NCBI GenBank assembly: GCA_947652115.1
Contig: OX393563.1
Location: forward strand, 29,933,205-29,997,204
Direction: 5' to 3'
DNA length: 64,000 bases
DNA from: Blastomussa wellsi
Lineage: Eukaryota; Cnidaria; Anthozoa; Scleractinia; Plerogyridae
Position numbers and translations under genes: made by a program. Under the pieces are notes generated by a model. That model made no database searches, was not told the DNA's origin, and saw only the letters and a list, made by a program, of their open reading frames with translations. This document shows positions 11,501 through 21,734 of this stretch, piece after piece; the first letter of the stretch is position 1, and each line of letters opens with the position of its first letter.

Positions 11501-14500
11501 AGGAAATTGTACAGAGTATAGACAGCGAAGGTCCATGCGAAGAGAAATCCTCATCTATTTACTACGAGGAAGTCGTCGTCCAGCATTTGGAAACAAGATC
11601 GATTGAAAATGTAGCAAATTCGTCGAGAGATAGTTACGATATGTGCAACAGCCTACACAAACCAATGCAAGAAGCAGGCTTAAAACAATCGGTTGCTGAC
11701 AATGACGAAGTGGGAGCTAAAAGTGTAGAAGAGAAGATAATCTATGAAGGTGTTAGCCACCGTTCCCCTGAACCAAACTCATTCGTCTATAACGAGGTTA
11801 GTATTCGAACACGTGTAAATGATAAATGTGATCATCAAAACGAGCAAGATGATCGTATCGATGATGAGCAAGCAACGTACATTTCACGACCACAAGGCAC
11901 TAGAAACTCGCCTGAAATTGCAGAGGGTGATCCAATATTTGAAGACATGGAGTCGTCAATTGATGAAGTAGAGGAAAGTGTACAGAGTATAGACAGCGAA
12001 GGTCCAGGTGAAGATAAATCCTCATCTCTGGACTACGAGGAAGTCGTCGTCCAGCATTTGGAAACAAGATCGATTGAAAATGTAGCAAATTCGTCGAGAG
12101 ATAGTTACGATATGTGCAACGGCGCCTTACACAAACCAATGCGGCAAGAAGCAGGCTTAAAACAATCGGTTGCCGATAATGACGAAGCGGGAGCTGAAAG
12201 TGCAGAAGAGGAGATAATCTATGAAGGTGTTAGCCGCCGTTCCCCTGAACCAAACGCATTCGTTTGTAACGAGGCTAGTATCCGAATACGTGTAAATTAT
12301 AAATGTGAACATCAAAACGAGCAAGATGATCGTATCGATGAGTCAGCAATTGACATTCTACGACCACAAGGCACAAGACGTGAGTCGCCACTACATGCAA
12401 CAGGCCTCGCTTCTACAGCTGAACATGACGACTGTAGCGAGTTACCTGAAAAACCGGTGGACGTTACTGTGGAAGCAGCCTTCCAGTCAACCAACTCAGA
12501 AACGTTGGCTAACAGTGATTTCCCAGGGAGTGTACCTCTTACTACCTCTGGTAGGTACGCATACACCTCACGAAAAGTTTCAAGAAATAGCTGTAAAGAA
12601 GACGACTTCATCGCCGAGTTTGACGACTTTCTTGACCAAGTAGAGGAAGCATTGGAAATAGAGGAAAACATTGATGGTGGGAGTGCAGAACGACATGATG
12701 TTCCTTCCCGCTCGGACATAGTTGAGCTTCCAGCAACTCTCGCCGGAAAAAAAGAGGAAAGAGCCGATCTTGATGCATGTTCTGCTGTAATACAAGATGA
12801 CATCAACGAAGATTTCGAAGACAGAGGCTCACATTCGATCGCTAATACAACCGACAAATTTGTTTCATGCGTTTCCTTCAATGATTGTCTTCAATCTGAC
12901 CGCCCCAGTGGAAAGAAGATATTTGTTTCTGATGCTAAAAACGACGAATCTTCAGATGAACGCAGCGCACCAAATAAATATACAAACTCTTGCATAGTTT
13001 TGTCGCCTTCACAAGACAAAAATCACGGCGATAATAGTATGCCACTGGCTATTGTGAAGTCCAAGGCAGCAGTCCAACGCGGTGGCTCACTTCTGTCTGA
13101 AAATAATGAAGATGTAAATGACTACTCCCTGGAAAGAAATACAGTACATAAAATTGATACAGAAAACTTAGATAAGAAAGTTGACGTTTCTAATGCTGTG
13201 TTTGGTACGGAAGGACCTCTTGTTGATACAAACATGCAAGATGAATCTCTTCCCACGGATCTGGGTTCTACGCCCGTGATAACACAAGGAAACGTTCAAA
13301 GTGATGAACATTCCACGGTCGAAAGCATTGATATCGTTGCTGAGAGTCAACAAGCAGATGTTGAGCTGACGAGAGCTAAGGTTGAGTCTCCTGACATCAA
13401 AATAAAATATCTACATGGCGAGGAAAGCAAAGCCGTTAGGAAATCACAGTTTATGACTTATACCCCCGAAGCGCCTCATTTGTGGGGTTCAGTTAATGAC
13501 ATGCTTCCATCTGATGCTCGTGGCGCCACTGATGTGAAAGATAGATTTGTCTTTGGAACTCTGATTGTCTGCAATGGCAACAATTACAACGAGGGGTCAA
13601 CTCAAAAGACAGAAGTGAAAGGCAAAGAAACTCCAGAACGCGATGATTGCCCATCATCGTACGTAGAGACGCCCAAACCAGCTTTACCCCAAAGTCGTAA
13701 CGATATTCCACAATCACTTGTAGAGACCTACAGACAAGCTGAACCTCATGGCAGTGGCAATGATAGCTTACCTTTCTCCCATAGAAGTGAAGATATCTAT
13801 AACAAAATGCTGGTTGATGCCGAACAGGTCGAACCACCAAATGATCAAGCACGTTTACTAGAAATACAACGTGGAAAACAAGTCTTTGAAGGAAAAACAG
13901 ATGATGACTTAAGTGACGGACTTAACTCGTTCGATCCATTTTATGACTTAGCGCCACCTTCTATTAATCAAGAGGTCGCATCACCCCAAATTGACGACAA
14001 AAAAGGCTTGGTTGTTGGCGAGGAGTTGGAACCAGAATTGTCCTGTGATGAGCTATCTATTCTACACGTGACCACTGCAAGGGACAACAACTGCGGGGAA
14101 GATGAAAAGGCGTTTGCTGCTGATGTGGACACTGCTCGTGATGATGAACGGTTAGTCAATAAACTATCAACAACAGCCATTCAGCTTTCTCATGCTGCTA
14201 AGGAGTCTTTCTCGAACGAAGAAAAAGCGAAAAAGTCTAAACCGAATGAGGATGAGTTCATTGATGACTTTGATCGTTTCCTTGACGAGGTTGAAGAAGA
14301 AATAAGATCTGAAGAAAACACGTCGTCATGCAGAAGCAATCCTCATTCTTCAGTGAATAACAAAGCATTTGAGGAAAATGATGATAAATTAAATGCTATT
14401 TTTGACGTAGAGACACTCAAAGAATCGTTGACGTCGGTGACTGATAGAGACAGTGACGAGTCGCTTCTGTCGTCATGTGCCGAGGAAGTTGCAGCTATCA

Positions 14501-17500
14501 ATTATGGGCTTTTGAAGGCAGTCGCAGAGGAAGACGAAGATCCAGATTCTTGGGCCGCTTTGGACGAGCTGGTAAATAGACGATTCCGAAATCGCGGGCC
14601 TTGCTTGCAAGACGCTTTTGTTTTAAACGGGGAGGACCGCTCATCAGATGAACGATGGCGAAAAAAGCACGAGCGATTGATATCAGCCGTGGTAAACATC
14701 TCCGAATATCTCCTGCATCAAGAGCTATTGGGCACTTTTGAAGCTGTAATATGGAATGCTAATGAAGGAAACGTCTTGGAGGACAAGATTGATTTGTGTG
14801 TATCTTCTCCCAAGAATGTCCTTTCCAACCAAACTAACGATTTTCTACCCAGAGATGACACAAATACCCCTGTCAGAACAGAGGGGGAAAAGAAAGTAGA
14901 TGTGAGCAATCAAGCAACAGGTGTTATCGATCTGGAAGAGAGAGCAACTTTTGCGGATGCTATTGAAAACTTGAACAAATTACATTCAAAAGTCGATGAC
15001 ATGCGACAGCAGTTACCCGGAAAGAAAGGAACGAAAGTACAAAACGTTTGTGCAAGAATGGACTTGGATTGTTTCCAAGTGCTCTTGGAAAGCATTCGAA
15101 GGCTTGATGGTAATATCGGGTCTGAAAAGAGTAATAAAGCCTTATGGAACCTCAAAGAAAACGTTGACATGGAAATCGTTCAGCTCAAAAAAGAAAATGC
15201 TAAGATATTAGAGGAAAGCAGGAAAGAAAATTCGAAGCTGTTGGTTGAGATCACGGAAATGCAAGAAGAAGTCGAAGTGTTCAAGAAGAAGAATGAAACT
15301 TTTCAGGCTGAACTGGAAGAGGCAAAAGTGGATTTAAAGCGTTTGCAATCCAAGGAGGAATACAAGGAAAGAGAGTTAACAAACTTAAAAAATGATTTTG
15401 AAAGAAAAGAGAGAAAGTGGGAAGAAGCAGAAGAGGGCTTGGACAATGCTCTGATGGAGAAGCAAGAGCTGCTAGATGATGTTGAGTATTTGGAGAGCAG
15501 CCTAATGGATAGTCGGGAAAGAAATGAAAAGCTGAACGCTTGGATTGACGAGCTAAATGATACGATAAAGGGGTTAAAGAAAAAGGTTACGATGGGAACT
15601 GGGCGAATGGAGTACGGGAATTTACGCGAGGAAGTAGAGTTGTTGAAAGGGTCGCTGGAGTTGTGTAATCATCGTGAAAAGGTATTGAGATGCCAAGTTG
15701 ATGATTTGGGAACAGAAGTATCTCATTTCAAAGACTGTGAGCAGATTTTTAAAAGCAACTTTAAGGCTCTGAAAGACGAGAAGTCACTGATGATAGACCA
15801 ACTCAATGAGCAGCTGGCTGCAGCTGAGTCTGAAAACGCCAGGATAATCGCAGAATTTCCAAGTGTGTCTGATGTGGACAAAATGACGAGGGAACTGAAG
15901 GACGAAAATTCGAGGATTGTCAAGCAGCTTCAAGATCGGTTAACTAAACTTTCTGAGGAAAATTCTACGCTGAGCAGGGAATTGTCAAAGACATTAGAAA
16001 GGGACGATGAGTTGACTGAATTAAGAGACAAAACGTCAAGGATTATAAAACAACTTGAAGGTCAGCTTGCGGAGCTTAGAAAAGAAAATTCCATCCTGAC
16101 CACCGAACTGACCAAGGTGCCAGAAAAGGATAGACAGTTGGCTCAGCTTAGGAAAGATAATTCCATGCTTTCCACAGAACTGGTAAAGGTGTCCGAAAAG
16201 AATAAACAGTTGGCTGAACTTAGAGAGGAAAATATCAGGCTGACCACAGAACGGTCCAAGGCATTAGACAGGGATAACGAGCCGACTGAATTTAGAGGAG
16301 AGACGTCAAGAATTATCAACCGACTTGAAGATCAGCTAGCGGAACTTCGGAAAGAAAATTCCACATTGATCACAGAACTGTCCCAAGCACCAGAGAATGA
16401 TAAACTATTGACTGAACTCAAGGAGCAAGTAAAAAACTTAAGAAATCAGAACAAGTTTTTACAAGGTGAAGCGTTGGAAGCCAAACAGCGGTTTGGAAGT
16501 GAGTTGCAAAGTCCCCAGGAAGAGATTAGCGAAGACAGTATGCGTTCAAGGAGGAACCGCCATAACAAAAACTCCGATATCAAAATGTTGCGGAAACGCG
16601 TTCGTCAAAATGAACAAGAAATTGAGTTCTTAGGGCGATTCATTCGACAGAGAGGTCTTGAGTATCAGGAAAGGCCACGATACAATATTGACCAAGATCC
16701 GAAAGATGAACCTGACGAACCGGTGAACATAAAGGACACCTTGAACCTTGTGCAGGAAATCGAAAGGGGGCAGCAAAGGAAACATCAAGAGCAAGAAATG
16801 GAGAAAGAAATGACAGAGGGCCTTCGACATTCTCTTCGACAGATGGAAAGTGATCTACAGCAGACAAAGGGTGCGCTTACACTGATGACGGAAAGAACTC
16901 ATTTGCTGGAGCGTCACATGGAGGAGAAAGAGATGTTAGTCGAGGAGAAAAGCAATTGCCTGAAACAGACTGAATACAAGTTACAGCAGACTGAAGCAAC
17001 TTTGACAGTACAACTGGATAGAGCGGCAAATCTTGAAAATCAGTTACAAGACATGGAAAAGCTAAGCAAGACTGCAATAACATCTGTCAGAAGCAAAGAG
17101 GAAGAATTGGAGGAGGCGTACCGCAGCGTAAACAGAAAAGATGAAAAGATTGACAATTTAATTAATGAATTGGAGCAGGAAAGATTGGACAAGGAGTGTA
17201 TCAAAAGGGCCATTGAAGCCACAGAATGTAATGCTGCTAGAGAGAAAGCACTATTGGGGAAAACAAGAGAACTTGAGATTCAGTTACATAGGACGACGGA
17301 GCTGAAAGAATCAACATTACTCTCACTTGTGGACAAAACGAAGGAATTGGAGCAGGTGTACAGCAGCTTAAACAACAAAAATGTCCAGATTGATGGCTTA
17401 ATTCTGGAATTAAAACAAGAAAGGTCGGAAAAAGAGTGTTTGAAGAAAGCCATTGCAGTTACGGAGTGTAATGTCAATAGGGAGAAAGGTCTTTTGGAGA

Positions 17501-20500
17501 GAACAAAGGAACTTGAAAAGAAGTTAGAGGAGATGGAAGAACTGAGAGAGAAAACACTAAGATTTGTAAAGAGCAAAGAGCAGGCATTGGAGCGAGCCAA
17601 TGTTAACACTGATGAGTTAACGCTAGAGTTAAAACACGAAAAGTCGGATAAGGAGAGTTTGAGAAGAGCAGTTGAAGTTACGGAATTTAACGCCAAAAGA
17701 GAGAAAGAACTATTAGAGGAAACTAGAGCTGAACTTGAGAATCAGCTAAGAGATATGGAGAAGCTACACAAAACAACACAGACATCTCTTAAGAGCAAAG
17801 AGCAGGAATTGCAGCAGCTTTACATCAGCATAAGCAAAAAAGACGTTGAAATTGATGATTTAACGCACGAGCTACAACAGAAGCGATCTGAGAAAAGGGG
17901 TTTAAGAAACGCCATGGAAATAACAGAATCTAATGTTAACCGACAGAGGATACTATTAGATGATAAAGAAAAAGAAGTCGACAGACTGAATGAACTGCTC
18001 TGTGAATACGAGAGGAAGATAGAAAACCTAAACGTCAACATGAAACAGCTGAGAAAGGAACTAGAAATAGCTGAAGACCTCTTGACTTACAAACAAACTG
18101 ATGCGGGTAGCAACTCATCGCGAATACCCTACGAAACCAGGAAGGAAGTCTGTCCGATAAAACTTGACAGAAAAACAGAGAAAAGTTTCAGAGAAATGGG
18201 ATCCTTGATGGGACATGTGGGTGAACGGCTGAAGAAAATACTCCAAAGGCAGAGAGACGTGGATGCATCAGCTGCGTTAGTGAAACAGAAAGAAGCTGAA
18301 ACGGGGCGTATTCTTGACAGGTTAAGAGGAGAATTGAATCAACGAGATGATGAAATACAAAGCTTGAAAAATTCTCTTGGAAAGAGCGTGAACGAAGGAG
18401 AATTTACAAGAAGCCGTCTACGAGAGGTAGAGCTTGAGAATATTGATCTCAAGAGATGCCTTGGGGACGAGGGCGACAAAGTGATAAAGCTCGAACTAAC
18501 TGTTAAACAGCTTGAAGGGGATTTTCATAAGACACAGAATTCCTTAAGAGAAAGAGAAGCAACACTGGAGAAAACCACAGAAAGTTTCCAATTGAAAGGT
18601 TCGCTTCTCGCAAGCGTGGAGGGCAAATTGCGTCTACGAGATCGGGAAATTGAGACATTGTCGTTGGCGAGCAAGGAAAGGGCTTTCGAGTTGAGGCGAG
18701 TTGAGACATCTCTAAAAGAAGTAAAGAAAGAGCTGGAGATTTCTGCATCCATTATTACGAAGCAAAATGCAGAGCTGGCTGATCTCAATTTACGTGTTAA
18801 GAGAAAAACACGAGATGCGGAAGAGATGAAGCATCGGGTGCAACCGTCGCAGGACGAACTAAAATTGTTGTCAATTCGACTTGAATCTGCCAAGAACGAG
18901 AAAACAAATCTCTCACGAGAGTTGGCAGCTGCTGCAGCGCGTTTGGAAAACGAACAAGTCATGGCGGATAGACAGAAGAAAGCTTTACAGGACCAAGTGA
19001 ACTCAGGCTTGGAAGATCTGAAAGCCAAAACGAAACTTATTTGGGACATGAAGTTGAATCTACAGGAGTCCACAGCTCGGATCACCAAACTTGAGGCTGA
19101 AAAACTAGAGCAGGACAGATGCTTTAGAGACTACAGAAGAAAACTTGGCCGTGACGTTAAACGGTTCAAACAGTCGTTGAACGCTGCAAACGAAAATGAA
19201 AGTTTGCTTCAAACGAAGATAGAACCTACGGGACGCGAGATGTCTGAACTTAGAGGACAAAACCAAAGATTAAAAATTGAATTGTTACAAAAGGAAATCG
19301 GTGGATTGACTCAAGCTGGAGGAGAAAGCACCTCCTTTGGGTTGTTCAAGGTAAGACATAGATCTTCAGTACCTTGTTCTCTTGCTCTTCATATTTAACA
19401 CGAAGGGGAACTGACAAACGGTATAACTAGAAAATCGCACATGGGAAATGAAAGAAAAGGAATTTGGCGCTCTGTTATTTTGCCAACTTCCACACGGATG
19501 GTGAATTTCTGGTCTTCTCTTCCTGAGCGAGTGAAGGGAAAACAAGGAAGGTAATCCCTTCAGTCGACCTTTAGCGCTCAGAAAAATGGATTCTGTGCAC
19601 ATATTAGCATGGATCACTGTGCATACGGCCATAATTTCGAGCCAAATATCCAAATATCCTGTGAGTAGCCCAAAGTCAATAATTTTCCGTATAGAAATGT
19701 CAGTCTGTTACTTAATTAAGATACCTAAGCCACACTGGCCACACACGATGGATGTGTCAGTCAGGATGTGCATGGTTTTCCAACCCATTCGATTGTCAAT
19801 CGGAGGTTTCGTTTGCATCGGACAGTTGCCTCGCCAGGTTTTACTGTTCTCAGTTTAGCTGTCTTTGTCAAATTGTAATCAAAGTCTACTGGATTTCCTT
19901 TCGCTTTTGTCTTTACCAGGAGACCAACTTGGACGCCAGGAGACAAGAAGCAGCTCGAAATTTAAAAGATTGGGAGTACGAGATTAAAGGTGTCATGACA
20001 ACTGGTCGTCATGGAGAGACGAACTCGCCACAGGGTTCTAGATATACACGGTAAGTAACATAAGAGGTTTAGGTTGGGGAATCGCATAGAGGCATGTGTA
20101 TCTACAGTGCTACGGGCCTACCGTTATAATAAAATTGACCATAATAATCTTTATTTGTACTCACTTGCCATTGTAATATTACAAACAATATTGAAAATAA
20201 AACTAGAGTGCTGGCTGTATGGAATAACCGTTGGGGCTAGTGGAGCCAGGCAGCCGGTAGACATAAGGCTACAAGTAAAGTTCTAAAGTAGGTTTCCCCG
20301 GGGGTTGGGGGTACTCCCTTATATTGGCTATATGGAGGACGTGCCGCTGGATAAGGTATGGAGTTTGACCCCTCGGTCGTGAGCAGGCAGTGTTACTGTA
20401 TCCAAAACTGGGCATTAGGTGTGCATTAAAGGTGTCATGACAACTGGTCGTCGGGTGTACACTTGTGGCATGGTAGGGTGAGGGGACTCCCTCCCCAGCC

Positions 20501-20655
20501 CATCCTCCCCTGATAAAGATATTTCCAATTATGGCAAATCTATTAAGTTAAACTTTTTCTTTGCTCATAGGACGGAGAGCCAAGATTTAGATTTGAGGGA
20601 ACAAACTACACCAAGATCAGCCAATAACATTTCCATTCTTCTATGTGCTGCTTGA
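2555..20655 (+). CDS. Giant acidic and coiled-coil protein, about 3609 residues, six coding exons
   Basis: Exons: 2555-2784, 3502-3552, 3638-3871, 9252-19350, 19920-20050 and 20571-20655. All junctions are GT/AG, phases agree, and the total is 10,830 nt (3609 residues plus TGA). In residues: a short acidic N-terminus; a Lys/Glu/Arg-rich helical stretch at about 220-450; a long acidic, Ser-rich, probably disordered middle with a tandem duplication at about 900-1214; then a long coiled coil from about 2070 to 3520 with Leu/Glu/Lys heptads. No signal peptide or membrane segment is seen. The ending is short and polar with a small hydrophobic tip (ISILLCAA). I do not recognise an orthologue. A centrosomal, ciliary, Golgi or cytoskeletal scaffold is possible by architecture alone. 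One 10.1-kb exon holds 93% of the protein. If exon 4 is not spliced at 19350, translation stops at 19398. Intron 3 contains a DIRS element. Confidence 0.8.
3380..3501 (+). repeat. Retroposon-like 3' tail ending in (GTT)n, forming the exon-2 acceptor
   Basis: A segment reading TATATAATAAACGTTGTTG runs into six or seven GTT units and then straight into CAG|GGAGCG, the acceptor of exon 2 of the coiled-coil gene. The same signature, AATAAAG followed by GTT units, occurs at 49363-49397 and 51772-51803. This suggests a family of retroposon 3' ends with a GTT microsatellite tail. The T-rich tail appears to serve as the polypyrimidine tract. Confidence 0.5.
4577..4641 (+). repeat. Left inverted terminal repeat of the DIRS-like element
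   Basis: It begins CCAATTCTATTCCGTCACCG. The first 40 bases reappear in reverse complement at 8852-8891. The stretch to about 4641, including ATAGCATTGCGCCTGCGCGA, pairs with the right end around 9042-9072. Just outside it lies a small inverted repeat (GGACC, TGTTC, GGTCC) in host DNA. Confidence 0.85.
4724..5893 (+). CDS. DIRS-like ORF1, gag-like protein (389 residues)
   Basis: This is the probable structural protein of the retrotransposon. I chose the ATG at 4724 (MPETSDKSERKGEKD) because the frame upstream of it runs through the terminal repeat into host DNA and cannot be native. The product is hydrophilic. It has a Lys/Glu-rich N-terminal third, a helical middle (NAMLKEGLPEEKLQEKLNKY and a later LLEHLSSLPAGNDLL), and a basic C-terminus (HNFYAHSRGRSGNQHYRK and KRKKEG) that may bind nucleic acid. 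No zinc knuckle is seen. Its TGA overlaps the ATG of ORF2 in ATGA (5890-5893). The assignment rests on position and composition more than on motifs. Confidence 0.7.
   Translation: MPETSDKSERKGEKDNLKRKSSGSRSEHIEANVRIIERDDGADGAKTDSHGLQELAATLRQGFTQMSQDLSKTIAESFKQFQSDFEVQYVDTEEEQEAKSAENDHEVSEEPSTKKKRDDKTTSLEEAVTKLADSAGAHNMPSNEGKFEVLNSLKQELKKEETGPSVNTELANVVNAMLKEGLPEEKLQEKLNKYHRPENCEFLTKVRVNQPVWDHLTPTVRSQDVRLQKVQTSIFKGMCALTNMIDKLLEHLSSLPAGNDLLQKSTDALTLFANANSELNQRRREFIKPDLHEEYKHLCSSSVPITDQLFGNDLPKQVKELTEVNRVGKKVSTHSGRSTNKPDYHRHNFYAHSRGRSGNQHYRKPFLGSWRNEHKHPPNFKRKKEGKSK
5890..7986 (+). CDS. DIRS-like ORF2: reverse transcriptase, RNase H and methyltransferase-like region (698 residues)
   Basis: This polyprotein copies the element's RNA. 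The RT fingers and palm are recognisable by VRPKKDGGFRLILNLKNLN, LPNGLACAPRLFTKIL and the catalytic YIDD box at about residue 217 (6538-6549). RNase H follows, with YTDAS at about residue 383, a central CPELLAAI segment with its Glu, and SDNST, then an EADRESR end. A third region at about residues 520-605 (IDLFASRLN, SWKPDPGA, FPPFSLIARCL, VPMWPTQSWYPKL) matches the segment DIRS elements carry after RNase H, often called Dam-methylase-like. The start at 5890 overlaps the ORF1 stop; an open frame also extends upstream to 5830. The C-terminal part overlaps the recombinase frame. The frame is intact. Confidence 0.9.
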   Translation: MNQTANNVEVRNVLEQSIKITGGRLKQFTSQWQCITSDPFILNSVKNYNIEFENGEPMQFMPPKEINFTKPEQEVIDNEIDKLLTKGVISETTHCPGEYISTIFVRPKKDGGFRLILNLKNLNEHVEYQHFKMDTLQSAIRLMTPNCYMASVELRDAYYSVPIHKDDQKYLRFCWKGRLFQFTCLPNGLACAPRLFTKILKPVYATLRQKSHLNVGYIDDSYLQGESVEDCQANINDTCDLFSTLGFILHPDKSVLQPVQVLTFLGFVLDSVNMTVSLTQEKIQRIRERCKKMMELVELPIQELASFIGLLVSSFPGILYGPLYYRQLGRDKTTALRQNYGNYNAQMRLSQESFSEIKWWYDNIQTNNYPILLPNSKVDVIIYTDASTKGWRAVKETEKIGGRWSEEEAKYHINCPELLAAIFGLKAFCKNEQGIHVKIYSDNSTTVNYINAMGGVHSRECHTIAKDTWQWCIEKQIWLTAAHIPGTKNVEADRESRVFSDNKEWMIRSDIFQQITDIWGEPSIDLFASRLNHQVPCYVSWKPDPGAAIIDAFSVTWDKHLFHAFPPFSLIARCLQKIQTDCAEGLMIVPMWPTQSWYPKLLRMLVAVPRVLPQQQTALQMPGMPQEVHPLFRKMVLIACRLSGSPMRHKEFLKRQPPSSYSPGGKELQSNIHLTSKDGLHIVIKNRLIQFLPLSPRH
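7608..8774 (+). pseudogene. DIRS-like ORF3: tyrosine recombinase, interrupted by one in-frame stop
   Basis: The recombinase would insert the circular DNA copy. The frame runs from about 7608 to TAA 8256-8258, then stays open in the same frame from 8259 to 8774. The N-terminal part has a core-binding helix region (WRKGTTKQYSSYIKRWTTYC). The catalytic residues lie after the stop: Arg in SAQRGQ (8280-8282), the His-x-x-Arg of PHSTRA (8610-8621) and the nucleophile Tyr in AKFYSKP (8718-8720). The stop separates the DNA-binding and catalytic halves, so this copy probably cannot integrate unaided unless the stop is read through. A single base change would explain it. The first 380 nt overlap ORF2 in another frame. 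Confidence 0.85.
8852..8968 (-). repeat. Internal complementary region of the DIRS-like element
   Basis: Bases 8852-8891 are the reverse complement of the left end (4577-4616). Bases 8886-8968 are the reverse complement of the right end (9073-9155). The two halves overlap on the shared hexamer AATTGG/CCAATT, so this is an inverted copy of the joined termini. In the DIRS model it templates closure of the circular intermediate. Confidence 0.9.
9042..9155 (+). repeat. Right inverted terminal repeat of the DIRS-like element, with splice-like site
   Basis: The outer part pairs with the left terminal repeat; the inner boundary is near 9042. The right end adds about 50 bases absent from the left, ending TCGTTTAATTTTCCAATT. 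It contains TTACAG|GTAAGTCT at about 9125-9138, a perfect donor consensus. From an ATG at 9064 the frame is open through the repeat and on into the host giant exon. Confidence 0.85.
11435..12376 (+). repeat. Tandem 471-bp duplication inside the giant exon
   Basis: Copy 1 is 11435-11905 and copy 2 is 11906-about 12376. The period is 157 codons, so the frame is kept. Both begin SPEIAEGDPIFEDME and share EEVVVQHLETRSIENVANSS and a closing RPQGTR. Several amino-acid differences and small codon insertions show that the copies have diverged. The unit is acidic and probably disordered. Confidence 0.9.
15883..16400 (+). repeat. Repeated coiled-coil modules, first block
   Basis: Five or so imperfect units alternate a Leu-rich helix (KQLEGQLAELRKENSILTTE type) with a charged spacer (PEKDRQLAQLRKDNS type). 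This is an internally amplified coiled coil in the C-terminal third of the giant protein. Confidence 0.7.
17031..17960 (+). repeat. Four units of an approximately 80-residue coiled-coil repeat
   Basis: Units begin at ENQLQDMEKL (about 17036), EIQLHRTTEL (about 17275), EKKLEEMEEL (about 17515) and ENQLRDMEKL (about 17734). Spacing is about 240, 240 and 219 nt. Each unit has a later ELxxERxxKECxxxAIxxTE-type segment. Period and order are regular, so this is segmental duplication within the coding exon. Confidence 0.75.
20290..20530. repeat. Dispersed repeat of the GGGGGTACTCCC family in intron 5
   Basis: The words GGGGGTACTCCCTTATATTGG and GTGCCGCTGGATAAGGTATGG match, in reverse complement, 28400-28475 (ATAGCCCATATATGGGAGTA). 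They resemble the ends of the element at 40846-41237. The stretch also holds a 28-base exact copy of part of exon 5 at 20425-20452. Confidence 0.55.
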
Positions 20656-20772
20656 CAAATTGCGACGCAGCTGATAAAATGTTATTTCCGTACGCCTGCG
20701 CATGAACAATTTTTTAGAAGTTTTTATATAGTGTTTGGGTGAGCAAAATTGCTTTTGAGAAAAAGAGAATGC

Positions 20773-20778
20773 AATAAA
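20773..20778 (+). terminator. Candidate poly(A) signal AATAAA of the coiled-coil gene
   Basis: AATAAA lies about 120 bp after the TGA at 20653-20655, in an A-rich context. It is the first canonical signal downstream of the stop. Confidence 0.5.
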
Positions 20779-20944
20779 AATTTCACCCGTTTTCATGTTG
20801 GAGGTTTAATTAACCTCGTATGTAATATTTTCCATACAAAAGATTGATGTAATATAATTATCTCTTATTAATTTCAATGGTAATAAATTAATCATAATTT
20901 TGTGTGACTTCACCAATGTTTTTTGATCTGAGTACACCCAAGCC

Positions 20945-21601
20945 AACCTCGTCCCCAGGGCCACCCGCGTCATGCTCACGATGAATGGCCCTGGTAAAGG
21001 CCGTTTTCTCGAGCGATACGATTGGTTTATTTATGTCAAATATAATCTTTGGCGCAGCCATGAGGACAATCTGACAATGTCGAGAGCGGTCAAGGTCACA
21101 TCATGTGTCAGCTCATGCAAAGTGAAAAATAAAATCACAAAACTCCTGGAGCATCTTAAACTCCCTTGATGTTTTGGCACTCAAAATTGTTAGTAGTGAA
21201 AGGACCATTTCAGGGTTGATTTATATGGTCTTTGCACTCAGACTATTGATGAAAAACAATTAAAAACAATTTGTTTAATCCACATGCACGCAAATGACGA
21301 AGGTGTTATTAGAAATGCTTAGTGCGCGAGCTAGAGCAAACACAATCAGCCTTTGCAACTGCGCTTGGAAAGCGTGTTAACTGAAATAAAACTCTGGGGA
21401 AAACTTATACAGCTGTCACCTCTCCAAATTTTTGCAAACTGTCGCATTGCTGCAACAAGAAAGGCACGTTTGTAACAATAAGTGGGTCCCATGCCCCACC
21501 TCGAAAACAATTTGAAAACGAGGCAATCTGCAGATTTTTTGCAGCCTGTACCAGGGCCATTCGTCGTGAGCACCACGCGGGTGGCCCTGGGGACAAGGTT
21601 G
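20945..21601. mobile_element. MULE-like MITE with long terminal inverted repeats and 10-bp target duplication
   Basis: The left end starts AACCTCGTCCCCAGGGCC. The right end ends, in inverted form, AACCTTGTCCCCAGGGCC. About 55 bp of each end pair with few mismatches. The flanks carry the direct repeat CACCCAAGCC at 20935-20944 and 21602-21611, a good 10-bp target duplication. The interior has no transposase frame. A 9-11 bp duplication with long TIRs fits Mutator-like elements. Confidence 0.75.
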
Positions 21602-21734
21602 CACCCAAGCCTTCTCTGAAAGCAATTTACACACCAGTTTCTCTTAGCTCACAGGGCTTGACCATGAGAACCAGGTGTTGAAAGCTTAGAGCGACTTGGT
21701 TTGTTCAGGGCACAAGATTGCTATTGACCCCTCA

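Noticed and set aside
12312..12881. 189-codon minus-strand frame
   Set aside because: It is the antisense of acidic coding sequence in the giant exon (Ser-rich shadow).
18525..19088. 187-codon minus-strand frame
   Set aside because: It is the antisense shadow of coiled-coil coding sequence.
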